Counted from the stretch's first letter, positions 41,275-50,614 are shown. The stretch is 64,000 bases of DNA from Mycolicibacterium austroafricanum (GCF_000612725.1 NZ_HG964450.1:404034-468033); one strand, 5' to 3'. The notes: a model not told the origin generated them from the sequence alone. Translations and numbers: made by a program.

Positions 41275-41939
41275 CAGGGCCCCACACCCGCCGTGGCCCG
41301 GCTGAACCGGGAGCCGGGCCCACAGCCGGCGCGCACCGCACCGACATCGTCGATGGTGTCGACGTCGACGAGCTCACACACGAGTTCCACATGGATGCCG
41401 GTGTCCTGCAGCGCCGCCAGCGTTACAGCACCGGTGTCCGGCGTAGACATCGGCACATTGCGCAGGCACTCGGCGAACGCGGCGTCGCGCACACCCAGCA
41501 CCCACCAACCGCCGTCGCGCGCCAGCCCCAGGACGGCGTCGCTGCCGAGAAGGGACTGCGCGCACCGCTCGAGCAGTTCGGGGCTCACCTGCGGGGTGTC
41601 CATCCCGATCTGAACAATCGGCAGCCCGCCGGTAGCCGCGGCGGCATCGCGATGCGCATTGACCAACCGCTCGGCGAGATCTGCGCCGCGCTGCCCGATC
41701 ACAATGAAATTGTCGAGGCGCGAACGGATCTCGTCGGCGCACCGCGCGTCGTCCAGGTTTCCCGTCAGCGCCACCACCTTCGCGGCCGCCGGGCAGTCGG
41801 CCACCGCGTCCAGGGTGTCCAACAGCGCGGCCGCCGCGATGTCGGCGGCCACGTCGGCACCGAGCGCAGCGGCCAGGCGGGTTTTCGCCAGCCCGGGCAC
41901 CGGGGCCTTGGCGACCACCAGAACGCCGACCGGGATCAC
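41274..41939 (-). CDS. DUF2064 (TIGR04282-like) nucleotidyl/glycosyltransferase-fold protein (Rv0540-like)
   Basis: A 221-residue GT-A/nucleotidyltransferase-fold protein: VLVVAKAPVPGLAKTRLAAA (nucleotide-binding loop), VVALTGNLDD, QIGMDTPQVSPELLERCAQ, LGLARDGGWWVLGVRD. The family occurs beside GT2 enzymes in many Actinobacteria, and Rv0540 is next to Rv0539 in M. tuberculosis. The GTG at 41939 overlaps the glycosyltransferase stop (GTGA). It may load or modify a sugar; no activity is assured. Confidence 0.83.
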   Translation of the reverse strand: MIPVGVLVVAKAPVPGLAKTRLAAALGADVAADIAAAALLDTLDAVADCPAAAKVVALTGNLDDARCADEIRSRLDNFIVIGQRGADLAERLVNAHRDAAAATGGLPIVQIGMDTPQVSPELLERCAQSLLGSDAVLGLARDGGWWVLGVRDAAFAECLRNVPMSTPDTGAVTLAALQDTGIHVELVCELVDVDTIDDVGAVRAGCGPGSRFSRATAGVGP

Positions 41940-42592
41940 GAGATGGCCCTCCAGAAGTCCCAGGCCGCAGTCGCCGATCCGCGCACCGATCCGCTGACCT
42001 TCGACGTGCCACCGGTGCGGGGACCGTAGGCCACGTCGCGCTCGGTGACCGACCAGCCCGCCGCGGCCGCCCGCACCAGCAGCTCGAGCGGGTAGCCCGA
42101 GCGCCGATCCGTCACCCCGAGCGACAGCAGCGCGTCCCGGCGCGCCACCCGCATCGGGGCGATGTCGTGCACCTGCAGGCCGTGGCGGCGCCGCAGCCGC
42201 CAGCACACCGCCGCGGTCCCCAGCCGCGCATGCCACGGCCACCTCAGGCCCGGCTGTGGGCGGCGCCGCCCGATCGCCATGTCGGCGCCCCGTTCGACGT
42301 CACCGACGAGAGCAGGCAGCTCCTGCGGATCCAGTGAGCCGTCGGCGTCGAGCACAGCCACGATCGGCGTCGTCGCCGCCACCACACCGGCGTGCACGGC
42401 CGAGCCGTACCCCGGCCTGTGCTCGGTCACGACCTCGGCGCCGTGCCTGCGCGCCACGGCAGCGGTGCCGTCGCTGCTGGCGTTGTCCACCACCAGCGCG
42501 ACATACCCACGAGGAATGGCCTCGAGCACGCCCGGCAGAGACGCCGCCTCGTCGCGACAAGGCAGCACCACGGTGACGGCGCAGTCGGGCAT
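41936..42592 (-). CDS. GT2 family glycosyltransferase (Rv0539-like)
   Basis: A 218-residue family 2 glycosyltransferase similar to dolichyl/polyprenyl-phosphate sugar synthases: VVLPCRDEAASLPGVLEAIP, VVDNASSDGTAAVARRHGAE, the DxD-type metal site in VAVLDADGSLDPQELP, and RDALLSLGVTDRRSGYPLEL. No membrane helices are seen. It is the first gene of a tightly overlapping five-gene minus-strand operon and is divergent from a two-component system. Confidence 0.87.
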   Translation of the reverse strand: MPDCAVTVVLPCRDEAASLPGVLEAIPRGYVALVVDNASSDGTAAVARRHGAEVVTEHRPGYGSAVHAGVVAATTPIVAVLDADGSLDPQELPALVGDVERGADMAIGRRRPQPGLRWPWHARLGTAAVCWRLRRRHGLQVHDIAPMRVARRDALLSLGVTDRRSGYPLELLVRAAAAGWSVTERDVAYGPRTGGTSKVSGSVRGSATAAWDFWRAIS

Positions 42593-42695
42593 GTTTGTTC
42601 ACGCTAAGTCAGCGGCGCAGGTCAGTCGAGGGGCGAGCCTGACGAAACCGTGACATCCACGCTGGTCGTGGCATTACCGCGCTACCCTCGGTGAG

Positions 42696-43379
42696 ATGAC
42701 CAGGGTGCTCATCGCCGACGACGACGACGTGGTACGCGACGTCGTGCGCCGTTACCTCGAGCGCGACGGGCTCGAAGTGTGCACCGCACCCAACGGTTCA
42801 GAGGCGCTGCGGCTGCTCGGCTCCCGGCGCATCGACGTCGCGGTGCTCGACGTGATGATGCCGGGTCCCGACGGTATTGCGCTGTGCCGCAACCTTCGTA
42901 AAGGCGGCGACTACTCCGTCCCGGTGATCCTGCTGACCGCCCTCGGAGAGGAGCAGGACCGCATCGCCGGGCTGGAGGCCGGCGCCGACGACTACCTCAC
43001 CAAACCGTTCAGCCCCCGCGAACTGGCGCTGCGGGTGAGGTCGGTGTTGCGGCGCTCGCCGGCCACGGGCGGTGTGCTGCCCGTCGACATCAGGTCCGGG
43101 GACCTGACCGTGACGACCGCGTCGCGCACCGTGACCATGGCCGGGACACCCGTGAGCCTCACCAACCGCGAATTCGACCTGCTGCTGTTCTTCCTCACCC
43201 ATCCCGACACCGTCTTCACTCGGGAGGATCTGCTCAAGCAGGTGTGGCTTTGGGACTTCGGTGACCTGTCGACGGTCACGGTGCACGTGAAGCGTCTGCG
43301 CTCGAAGCTCGGCGACCGGCATCGGGTGCAGACGGTGTGGGGTCGCGGCTACATGTGGACCTCCGGTGCCGCCGGCTGA
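42696..43379 (+). CDS. OmpR-family response regulator
   Basis: A 227-residue response regulator. Receiver domain (~1-115): acidic pocket [13 protein letters not shown], phospho-acceptor Asp in [13 protein letters not shown], Thr in [11 protein letters not shown], Lys in [13 protein letters not shown]. Winged helix (~130-225): [40 protein letters not shown] and [15 protein letters not shown] -10 at 42683-42688 places the start site at about the ATG, so the mRNA may be leaderless. The partner kinase overlaps by 14 nt. Confidence 0.93.
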   Translation: MTRVLIADDDDVVRDVVRRYLERDGLEVCTAPNGSEALRLLGSRRIDVAVLDVMMPGPDGIALCRNLRKGGDYSVPVILLTALGEEQDRIAGLEAGADDYLTKPFSPRELALRVRSVLRRSPATGGVLPVDIRSGDLTVTTASRTVTMAGTPVSLTNREFDLLLFFLTHPDTVFTREDLLKQVWLWDFGDLSTVTVHVKRLRSKLGDRHRVQTVWGRGYMWTSGAAG

Positions 43380-44388
43380 CTTCTGGGAGATCGTGGGGTG
43401 GGCGCTGGCCTGTTCGGTGCCGGTGGTTCTGGTCGGCGCGGCGGTCGTCCGGTTGGCGCGCGCCTGGTCGCTGGCGGTGAGCATGGTCGCGCTGGTGCTG
43501 ATCCCGGTGCTGGCCACCCTGGCCGGGGTGCTGGGCGCCAGCGGGTTCATGATCACCGAGACCTTCGAGCGCACCGCCGTGGTCCTGCTCATCGTGTCGA
43601 TCGTGACGATCCCGGCGGCGGTGATGCTGGCCCGGTACCAGGCGCGACGCATGGTGTGGGAGGCCGAGATCCGCGACTCCGAGGCCGCCGCCGAGCAGTC
43701 GCGGCGGCGGCTGGTCGCGTTCGTCAGCCACGACCTGCGCACCCCGCTGGCCGGCATCCGCGCGCTCTCGGAGGCCATCGCCGACGGCGTCGTACCCGAC
43801 GACGAGATTCGGGTGAGCGCCAAACACATTGAACACGAATCGATTCGACTCTCCGAGATGGTCGACGACCTGTTCGAGATGTCGAAGATCAACGCGGGCG
43901 CGCTGACGCCGTCGTTCGACAAGGTGGCGCTCGACGAGGTCGTCGACGACGTGCTCGCCGCGCACCGCATCACGGCTGAACGCGCCGGGGTTCACCTGCG
44001 TGCCGTGCTGCCCGAGCAGCCGGTGCGGGTGGTGGGCAGCGACCGCGCGCTGGTGCGGGTGCTGTCCAATCTGGTGGCCAACGCGATCGCGCACACACCG
44101 GCGGGCGGCAGCGTCGAGTTGTCGCTGGGCGCCGACGCGACGGGTGCATGGGCGCGGGTCGACGACACCGGTGTCGGCATCGACGAAGCCGACCTGCCGC
44201 GGGTGTTCGATGTCGCGTACCGCGGTTCGAACAGCCGTGTGCCGCGGGCGGATTCGTCGCTGCCGAGCGGGTCGGGGCTGGGGCTGGCGATTGCGGCCGG
44301 GCTGGTGCAGGCCCACCGCGGCACGCTGTCGGCACACAATCTGCCGACGGGAGCACGCTTCGAGGTCCGGCTGCCGCCGGCCGACTAG
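43366..44388 (+). CDS. sensor histidine kinase
   Basis: A 340-residue kinase. Two or three N-terminal membrane segments ([58 protein letters not shown]) leave almost no extracytoplasmic sensor domain. A linker is followed by the phospho-acceptor His in [16 protein letters not shown], the N-box [14 protein letters not shown]1 [14 protein letters not shown] and G2 [18 protein letters not shown]. The GTG start is within the regulator gene. Such short kinases often sense membrane state or a partner protein. Confidence 0.92.
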   Translation: MPPADFWEIVGWALACSVPVVLVGAAVVRLARAWSLAVSMVALVLIPVLATLAGVLGASGFMITETFERTAVVLLIVSIVTIPAAVMLARYQARRMVWEAEIRDSEAAAEQSRRRLVAFVSHDLRTPLAGIRALSEAIADGVVPDDEIRVSAKHIEHESIRLSEMVDDLFEMSKINAGALTPSFDKVALDEVVDDVLAAHRITAERAGVHLRAVLPEQPVRVVGSDRALVRVLSNLVANAIAHTPAGGSVELSLGADATGAWARVDDTGVGIDEADLPRVFDVAYRGSNSRVPRADSSLPSGSGLGLAIAAGLVQAHRGTLSAHNLPTGARFEVRLPPAD

Positions 44389-44389
44389 A

Positions 44390-44457
44390 TTCCGCGAACG
44401 TGCATCCCCGGTAGTGAATGCACCGCGGCAACTACCGCAGACGCACGTTCGCGGGAA
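44390..44457. terminator. bidirectional hairpin between the kinase and NMO-type genes
   Basis: CGCGAACGTGC (44393-44403) pairs perfectly with GCACGTTCGCG (44443-44453), extended by TTC/GAA across a bulge; inside, GGTAGT pairs with ACTACC. It fills the space between two convergent stop codons. Confidence 0.7.
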
Positions 44458-44458
44458 G

Positions 44459-45589
44459 TCAGTCGGGCAGTGAGTTACTGAGGCGTTCGGCGGCGGCCAG
44501 GTAGTCCTCGATGAACTCGCGCACCACCTCGCGGGCGGGCTTCACCTTGTTCATCAGGCCGACACCCTGCCCGACGAAATACGTCGCGAGCGCCTGCGCG
44601 CCCTCGTGCCCCTGCGAGGCCAGCACGTCGATCCGGCGGATCACCGGCTCGCACAGCATCGACTGCAGCGGCAAGCCCAACGGCTGGTGGCCGTCCTTGG
44701 CCGGCACCCAGGCGTTCGTCCAGTCCGAGACCAGCTGCCGCGACGGCTTACCCGTGCGACCCGCCGAGCGGACGGTGTCGCGTGAGGTGGCGGCCAGCAT
44801 CTTGGCCACCGTGTGCGGCGCCGTCTCGGCCTCCTCCGTCGTCAGCCACACCGAACCCGTCCACGCGCCGGCCGCACCCATCGCGACCATGCCCGCCATC
44901 TGCCGTCCGGTGACGATGCCACCGGCCGCCAGCACCGGCGTGGAACTGCCGATGCCGGCCAGAGCTTCGAGCACCTCGGGCACCACCACCAACGTGCTCA
45001 CCTCGCCGCAGTGGCCGCCGGCCTCGGTGCCCTGCGCGACGATCAGGTCCACGCCCGCAGCGGCCTGCTTGACCGCGTGCTCCTTCGCGCCGACCAGCGC
45101 CGCGACCGGGATACCGCGTTCCTTGCCCGCCGCGATCATGTAATCCGGCGGTACGCCAAGGGCATTGGCAATCAGCTTGACCGGATGGGTCAAGGCGACG
45201 TCGAGCAGTTCGCGGCCGGTGTTGCCCGACAGCGACGAGCCACCGAGGCGCCGGTTCGGCTCGGGCTCGATGTCGTGGGCGCGCAGCAGGTCATCGACCA
45301 GGTCGCGGTAGGCCTGCGGGATCCGGGCGGCCAGGTCGGAGCTGGACAGCTTCTCGCCCTTGCCCTCGAACTTGGCGGGCACGATCAGGTCGACGCCGTA
45401 GGGCTTACCGCCCACCGCGTCGTCGATCCAGGCCAGCTCCTGATCCAGCTGCTCGGGGGTGTAGGCGGTGGCGCCGAGCACGCCGAAACCGCCGGCGTTG
45501 GTCACCGCGGCCACCACGTCGCGGCAGTGGCTGAACGCAAAGAGCGGGAAGTCGATACCGAACTGTTCACACAGCGCTGTGGACGTCAT
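44459..45589 (-). CDS. nitronate monooxygenase / 2-nitropropane dioxygenase-like flavoprotein
   Basis: A 376-residue TIM-barrel FMN protein of the NMO family. It shows VTNAGGFGVLGATAYTPEQ, VAQGTEAGGHCGEVSTLVVV (catalytic-type His) and the FMN phosphate site AAGGIVTGRQMAGMVAMGAA, GAWTGSVWL. The N-terminal ALCEQFGIDFPLFAFSH matches a mycobacterial subgroup such as Rv1533. It may oxidise nitronates or act as a quinone-like reductase. It is read alone on the minus strand. Confidence 0.87.
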   Translation of the reverse strand: MTSTALCEQFGIDFPLFAFSHCRDVVAAVTNAGGFGVLGATAYTPEQLDQELAWIDDAVGGKPYGVDLIVPAKFEGKGEKLSSSDLAARIPQAYRDLVDDLLRAHDIEPEPNRRLGGSSLSGNTGRELLDVALTHPVKLIANALGVPPDYMIAAGKERGIPVAALVGAKEHAVKQAAAGVDLIVAQGTEAGGHCGEVSTLVVVPEVLEALAGIGSSTPVLAAGGIVTGRQMAGMVAMGAAGAWTGSVWLTTEEAETAPHTVAKMLAATSRDTVRSAGRTGKPSRQLVSDWTNAWVPAKDGHQPLGLPLQSMLCEPVIRRIDVLASQGHEGAQALATYFVGQGVGLMNKVKPAREVVREFIEDYLAAAERLSNSLPD

Positions 45590-45612
45590 CGGCCCAGTAT
45601 GGCTTGACGGGT

Positions 45613-45696
45613 GTCAAGAGGGGAGTGCGGGCCCCCGTAACAGCACGCTTGCGCGAGGAGCGACCTCGGGCGTCAAGACGGGAGTGCGGGCCCCCG
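45613..45696. repeat. 25-bp direct repeat pair at the galE3 3' end
   Basis: Copies at 45613-45637 and 45672-45696 (GTCAAGA, then GGGAGTGCGGGCCCCCG) differ at one base and are 59 nt apart. The second contains the galE3 stop codon, so the first looks like a duplicated gene end. Confidence 0.8.
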
Positions 45697-46719
45697 CAGC
45701 GGGGCGGTCGCGAACTCACACAACCCGTCGGCAGGGTCGACGACCGCGCGAAAGCCCAGGACGTCGGCGGCCCTGGCCGGGTCGGCGACGATATGGCGGA
45801 CATCGCCGCTGCGGTACTGGCCGGTGACCAGCGGCGAGACGTCGCCGCGCGCCTCACACAGCGCGGTGGCGACATCCAGGATCGACACCGGCTTGCCCGA
45901 GCACACGTTGAACGCGTTGAAACCCTCGGTTCCGGCTTCGACGGCGGCCACGTTCGCCGCGGCGACGTCGTCGACGTGGACGAAATCGCGCATCTGCCCG
46001 CCGTCCTCGAAAACCCTTGGCACATCGCCGGCTTCGAGAGCCGACCGGAAAATCGCGGCCACCCCGGAGTACGGGGTGTCGCGCGGCATGCCGGGGCCGT
46101 AGACGTTGTGGTAGCGCAGCGCGACCACCGACCCGCCCGTCGACTCACTCCACGCCAGCGCGTAATGCTCCTGGGCCACCTTGCTCGCCGCGTACAGGCT
46201 GCGCGGCCGCAGCGGTGCGCCCTCCCCGACCAGCGCCCAGTCCACCGGCTCACCGCAGATCGGGCAGCGGTGGTCGAAGGCGCCGGCGTCGAGGTCTGAA
46301 CGCGTGCGCGGGACGGGGTCGACATCGCCGTGACCCGGGCAGACATAACGGCCCTGGCCGTAGACCACCATCGACGAGGCCAGCACCAGCCGCCGGCAGC
46401 CTGCGCCGAACATCTGCGCGAGCAGCACGGCGGTGGCGAAGTCGTTGTGCGCGGCATAGGACGGCGCGTCGGCGGCGTCCACGCCCGCCCCCACCACAGC
46501 CGCCTGGTGGCAGACCACGTCGACCCCGGCGACCGCGTCGGCGACGGCCGCCGCGTCACGCACGTCAACCCGCGCGACGTCGTCGGGCGGCGCGGCGTCC
46601 TCACCGTGCGCGGCGGGCAGCATCGCGTCGACGGCGACGACGTCGTGACCCCCGTCGATGAGCCGCTCCCGGATGCGGGTGCCGATGAATCCGGCCGCAC
46701 CGGTGAGCAGCACCCTCAT
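45673..46719 (-). CDS. galE3: NAD-dependent epimerase/dehydratase, GalE3-like
   Basis: A 348-residue extended [23 protein letters not shown] (NAD site), VLASSMVVYGQGRYV, the catalytic YAASK, and RYHNVYGPGMPRDTPYSGVA. An insertion at about 125-152 has Cys/His pairs (VCPGHGD, HRCPICGEPVDW), suggesting a small zinc site not usual in GalE. ATG 46719 overlaps the upstream stop by 4 nt. M. tuberculosis Rv0536 (galE3) holds the same place after the phosphorylase. It probably interconverts a UDP- or dTDP-sugar. Confidence 0.85.
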   Translation of the reverse strand: MRVLLTGAAGFIGTRIRERLIDGGHDVVAVDAMLPAAHGEDAAPPDDVARVDVRDAAAVADAVAGVDVVCHQAAVVGAGVDAADAPSYAAHNDFATAVLLAQMFGAGCRRLVLASSMVVYGQGRYVCPGHGDVDPVPRTRSDLDAGAFDHRCPICGEPVDWALVGEGAPLRPRSLYAASKVAQEHYALAWSESTGGSVVALRYHNVYGPGMPRDTPYSGVAAIFRSALEAGDVPRVFEDGGQMRDFVHVDDVAAANVAAVEAGTEGFNAFNVCSGKPVSILDVATALCEARGDVSPLVTGQYRSGDVRHIVADPARAADVLGFRAVVDPADGLCEFATAPLRGPALPS

Positions 46720-47504
46720 GGCAGATCGAACGGCAACTGCACACCCTCGTGCGGCATGCAGTGAGTGCACGTACGCTCGGCGTCGACCTGCTCGATGGCC
46801 TCGTGCACCAGCTGCTTGAACGGCACCAGGTTGCGTTCGAACTCGGCGAACACGTCCACCGCCCGCACCCCCTGCCCGTGCTCGACGCCCGCATCCACAT
46901 CGGTCACCAATGCGATTGCGGCGTAACACATCTCAAGTTCCCGCGCCAGCACCGACTCGGGGTAGCCGGTCATGTTGACCAGCCGGAAACCCTGGTCGGC
47001 GAACCACCGGCTCTCGGCGCGCGTCGAGAACCGCGGACCCTGGATCACCACCATCGCCCCACCGTCGACCACGCCGGGCAGCCCCGTCACCGCGGCGCGC
47101 AGCGACGGGCAGTACGGATCGGCGAACCCGACGTGGATGCCGCCGGAGTCGAAGTACGTGTCGGGCCGGCCCGACGTCCGGTCGACGAGCTGGTCGGGCA
47201 CCACCATCGCGCCTGGCCCCAGCTGCGGGTCGAGGCTGCCGACCGCACAGGGGCCGAAGACGCGTCGCACACCGAGCGCGCGCAACGCCCACATGTTGGC
47301 CCGGTAGGGCACGGTGTGGGGCGAATACTCGTGCCGGACACCGTGTCTGGGCAGGAACGCCACCTCGTGCGCACCGACGCTGCCGACGGTGATCGCCGCG
47401 CTGGGCGGGCCGTACGGCGTGTCGACGGTTACCGACCGGGCGTCGGAACCGAAGAACGAATAGAAGCCGCTGCCGCCGATGACCCCAAGCACCGGGCTAC
47501 GCAT
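46716..47504 (-). CDS. S-methyl-5'-thioadenosine phosphorylase-like (Rv0535)
   Basis: A 262-residue purine nucleoside phosphorylase-fold enzyme of the MTAP type: [15 protein letters not shown] (phosphate loop), [60 protein letters not shown] and [10 protein letters not shown]. It splits methylthioadenosine (or a related nucleoside) with phosphate. ATG 47504 is used; the open frame before it overlaps the small upstream gene. Its end overlaps galE3. Confidence 0.9.
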   Translation of the reverse strand: MRSPVLGVIGGSGFYSFFGSDARSVTVDTPYGPPSAAITVGSVGAHEVAFLPRHGVRHEYSPHTVPYRANMWALRALGVRRVFGPCAVGSLDPQLGPGAMVVPDQLVDRTSGRPDTYFDSGGIHVGFADPYCPSLRAAVTGLPGVVDGGAMVVIQGPRFSTRAESRWFADQGFRLVNMTGYPESVLARELEMCYAAIALVTDVDAGVEHGQGVRAVDVFAEFERNLVPFKQLVHEAIEQVDAERTCTHCMPHEGVQLPFDLP

Positions 47505-47709
47505 CCTCCTCGTCGGCCTGCTGCGAGGCACGCCGGGCGCCGTCGCGGATCTCGAACACGTCGGTGGCGAATCCCCCGATGGCGTTCGCGACGTCCTTGA
47601 CCGCCGTCGTGATGATCGTGGTGACCTCGCCGACCGCCGATGCCCCGGCCGCGACGATCTCCTGAACCGCGTCCTTACCGATCTCTGTCTTGCTCAGCCG
47701 GTCGTCCAT
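47497..47709 (-). CDS. 70-residue helical protein of unknown function
   Basis: A 70-residue protein ([60 protein letters not shown]) predicted to be one long amphipathic helix with Ala/Val/Thr, ending acidic. ATG 47709 lies 42 nt from the divergent menA start, and its stop overlaps the phosphorylase start by 8 nt, indicating real translation. The family is not recognised. Confidence 0.65.
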   Translation of the reverse strand: MDDRLSKTEIGKDAVQEIVAAGASAVGEVTTIITTAVKDVANAIGGFATDVFEIRDGARRASQQADEEDA

Positions 47710-47751
47710 GCGCTCAGTCTGCCACGGTCGCGACCTGCAAGACTTACCGTC

Positions 47752-48621
47752 GTGGCCAGTCTTGCCCAGTGGGTCGAGGGGGCGCGTCCCCGCACGCTGC
47801 CCAACGCCGTCGCGCCCGTCATCGCCGGCACCGGCGCCGCGGCGTGGCTGGAGGCCGCATCGTGGTGGAAGGCACTGCTCGCGCTGGTGGTGGCCGTCGC
47901 CCTGATCATCGGGGTCAACTACGCCAACGACTACTCCGACGGAATCCGCGGCACCGACGACGTCCGGTCCGGGCCGCTGCGCCTGGTCGGCTCCAGACTC
48001 GCGTCGCCGAAGTCGGTGCTGACGGCCGCGGTGGCGAGCCTGGCCGTCGGCGCCGCCGCCGGACTGGTGCTGGCGTGGTTCTCGGCGCCGTGGCTGATCG
48101 CGGTCGGCGCGGTGTGCATCGCGGGGGCGTGGTTGTACACCGGCGGGTCGAAGCCGTACGGGTATTCGGGCCTGGGCGAGGTCGCGGTGTTCGTGTTCTT
48201 CGGCCTGGTCGCGGTGCTGGGCACCCAGTACACCCAGGCCCTGCGCGTCGACTGGGTGGGCGTGACGCTCGCGGTCGCGACGGGCTGCCTGTCCTCGGCG
48301 GTGCTGGTGGCCAACAACCTGCGCGACATCCCCACCGACGCGCAGTCCGGCAAGATCACGCTGGCCGTGCGGCTCGGGGACACGAAGACCCGTGCGCTGT
48401 TCCAGACGCTGATGGTGGTCGCGTTCGCGCTGACGCTGCTGCTGATGCTCGCCACGCCGTGGTGCGCGGTGGGTCTGGTGGCGCTGCCGCTGGCGGTGCG
48501 CGCGGCCAAGCCGGTGCGCAACGGATCGGCCGGCAAGGATCTGATTCCGGTGTTGAAGCACACCGGGCTGACGATGCTGGTCTGGGCGGTGGCGGTGGCC
48601 GTCGCGCTGGCCTTCGGCTGA
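47752..48621 (+). CDS. menA: 1,4-dihydroxy-2-naphthoate prenyltransferase MenA
   Basis: A 289-residue UbiA-family membrane prenyltransferase that joins the naphthoate ring to a polyprenyl chain in menaquinone synthesis. The two Asp-rich Mg/prenyl-diphosphate motifs are [15 protein letters not shown] and [20 protein letters not shown]; about nine membrane helices follow the family pattern. GTG 47752 gives [20 protein letters not shown], as in M. tuberculosis MenA (Rv0534c). The operon upstream is divergent. Confidence 0.95.
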   Translation: MASLAQWVEGARPRTLPNAVAPVIAGTGAAAWLEAASWWKALLALVVAVALIIGVNYANDYSDGIRGTDDVRSGPLRLVGSRLASPKSVLTAAVASLAVGAAAGLVLAWFSAPWLIAVGAVCIAGAWLYTGGSKPYGYSGLGEVAVFVFFGLVAVLGTQYTQALRVDWVGVTLAVATGCLSSAVLVANNLRDIPTDAQSGKITLAVRLGDTKTRALFQTLMVVAFALTLLLMLATPWCAVGLVALPLAVRAAKPVRNGSAGKDLIPVLKHTGLTMLVWAVAVAVALAFG

Positions 48622-48735
48622 AACTGCTTCACCTGCGCGAGCAGCGCGGCCGGTTCGCCCCGCGCGGTGATCCGGCGCGTTTGAGCACCCTGAGCGACGG
48701 TTTGCGCGCCCGATCCGCGTGGTACATGCAGCGGG

Positions 48736-49740
48736 ATGAACGCTGCGCCGCTCCCCCGCGACTCCACCGACGACGCCCGTGAGGCGCAGCGTGTCGTCGC
48801 GGCGCTGGCCGACGCGTTCTCGGCCAAGGTGGTCGGCCAGGAGCATCTGCGCGAGACGCTGCTGATCGGGCTGCTGACCGGCGGTCACATCCTGCTGGAA
48901 AGCGTGCCCGGGCTGGCCAAGACGACGGCGGCGCGAGTCGTCGCCGAGGCGATCGACGGGCAGTTCCGGCGTATCCAATGCACACCCGATCTGCTGCCGA
49001 GCGACATCATCGGAACCCAGGTCTATGACGCGGCCACCACGTCGTTCGTCACCCAGCTCGGGCCGGTGCACGCCAACGTGGTGTTGCTCGACGAGATCAA
49101 CCGCTCCAGCGCCAAGACCCAGAGCGCGATGCTCGAAGCGATGGAGGAACGCCAGACCACGATCGCGGGCGTGGTCTACCCGATCCCGGAGCCGTTCCTG
49201 GTGATCGCCACGCAGAACCCGGTCGATCAGGAGGGCACCTACGCGCTGTCGGAGGCGCAGACCGACCGGTTCCTGCTCAAGGAGATCGTGCGCTACCCGT
49301 CGCCCGAGCAGGAGGTCGAGGTGCTCGCCCGCCTCGACGCCGGGCTCTTCGACAAGGCGCATCCCGTCAGGCCGGTGGCGACCCTCGACGACATCCGCCG
49401 CCTGCAGCGGGTCACCCGCGACGTGTACATGAGCCGGGACCTGATGCTGTACGCCAGCAGGCTGGTCGGCGTCACCCGGGAACCGGGCAACTACCTGCCC
49501 GGGCAGGTCGCCCGGCTCATCGAGTACGGCGCCAGCCCGCGCGCCACCATCGCGTTGTGCACCGCGGCCCGCGCGCTGGCGTTGCTGTCGGGCCGCAACC
49601 ACGTGGTGCCCGGTGACATCGCCGACCTGGCGCACCGCGTGCTGCAGCACCGGCTGATCCTCGGCTTCGAAGCGGCCAGCGCGGGCATCACCCCCGGTGT
49701 GGTGGTCGACGCCGTGCTGCGCGCGGTCCGGGTTCCCTGA
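48736..49740 (+). CDS. MoxR-family AAA+ ATPase
   Basis: A 334-residue AAA+ ATPase: Walker A ESVPGLAKTTAARVVAEAI, Walker B VVLLDEINRSSAKTQSAMLE, sensor 1 LVIATQNPVDQEGTYALSEA, then the lid domain. MoxR proteins act as chaperones for complexes with VWA-domain partners. It opens a six-gene run with DUF58 and VWA genes, 114 nt after menA. ATG 48736 is used. Confidence 0.92.
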   Translation: MNAAPLPRDSTDDAREAQRVVAALADAFSAKVVGQEHLRETLLIGLLTGGHILLESVPGLAKTTAARVVAEAIDGQFRRIQCTPDLLPSDIIGTQVYDAATTSFVTQLGPVHANVVLLDEINRSSAKTQSAMLEAMEERQTTIAGVVYPIPEPFLVIATQNPVDQEGTYALSEAQTDRFLLKEIVRYPSPEQEVEVLARLDAGLFDKAHPVRPVATLDDIRRLQRVTRDVYMSRDLMLYASRLVGVTREPGNYLPGQVARLIEYGASPRATIALCTAARALALLSGRNHVVPGDIADLAHRVLQHRLILGFEAASAGITPGVVVDAVLRAVRVP

Positions 49741-49753
49741 GCGGCGGCACCTT

Positions 49754-50614
49754 GTGGGCACGCACCTCAACAGAGCCAGGGCTCGCTTCGGGACCGACAC
49801 CCGCGGTCTGCTCGAAGGCGGCAGGCACGCGCTGTTACACACCCGCACAATGGAGTTCGACGAACTCCGGCCCTACGTGCCCGGTGACGACGTGCGCGAC
49901 ATCGACTGGAAGGCCTCGGCCCGCTCCGGTTCGGTACTGATCAAGCGGTTCGTCTCGGAGAAACACCACAAGATCCTGCTGGTCGCCGACTCCGGCCGGA
50001 ACATGCGCGGACTGGCCCCCGATGGCGAACGCAAATGCGCTGTCGCCCTGAACGTCCTGGGCGCCCTTGGGCTCATCACTCTCGGCCGCGCCGACGAGAT
50101 CGGCATGGTGTACGGCGACGCCCGAGGCAGCCTGCGCGCCCGCCAGCGCCGTGGCGAGAACCACATCGAGAGCATGCTGGCCGGCTACCACACTCACACC
50201 GCGACACCGGGGCCGAGCGACATCGTGCGCCAGTTGAGCTATGTGGCAACGCATTACCGTCATCCGCTGTTGATCGTCGTGGTGTCCGACGAACCCGAGC
50301 CCGACGACCGGCTCGGCGACGCCCTCGACCGGCTGACGGCCCGTCACGACGTGATGTGGGCGATGATCGCCGACATGCCCGCGGTCGAGGCCGGGAGCGG
50401 GGGCTACGACGTCGCCTCCGGCCGGCCGGTACTCGGCCCGGCCGCCGTCGACCCGCGCGTGGTCGCCGCGTACCGGCGCGCCGAGGACCGGCGCACCCAG
50501 CATCTCGCGGAGTTCATGGCGGGCCGTGGGATTTCGCACGCGACGATCGCAGGGTCCGACGAAATCCGGCGCCGCATCACCGCGATGACGAGGGTGTGGT
50601 CGCGTGCCGGATGA
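49754..50614 (+). CDS. DUF58 domain protein (MoxR partner)
   Basis: A 286-residue protein with the DUF58 signature EFDELRPYVPGDDVRDIDWK, ASARSGSVLIKRFVSEKHHK, then a VWA-like half (LLVADSGRNMRG, LIVVVSDEPEPDDRLG). GTG 49754 lies 13 nt after the MoxR stop. It probably forms a complex with the ATPase and the VWA proteins that follow; no membrane helix is seen. Confidence 0.87.
   Translation: MGTHLNRARARFGTDTRGLLEGGRHALLHTRTMEFDELRPYVPGDDVRDIDWKASARSGSVLIKRFVSEKHHKILLVADSGRNMRGLAPDGERKCAVALNVLGALGLITLGRADEIGMVYGDARGSLRARQRRGENHIESMLAGYHTHTATPGPSDIVRQLSYVATHYRHPLLIVVVSDEPEPDDRLGDALDRLTARHDVMWAMIADMPAVEAGSGGYDVASGRPVLGPAAVDPRVVAAYRRAEDRRTQHLAEFMAGRGISHATIAGSDEIRRRITAMTRVWSRAG

Noticed and set aside
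47497..49848. A 783-codon open frame antisense to menA and moxR
   Set aside because: Low-complexity Arg/Gly/His composition, lies across recognised genes on the other strand, and only its last 70 codons (from 47709) look like a real gene. High GC opens such shadow frames.
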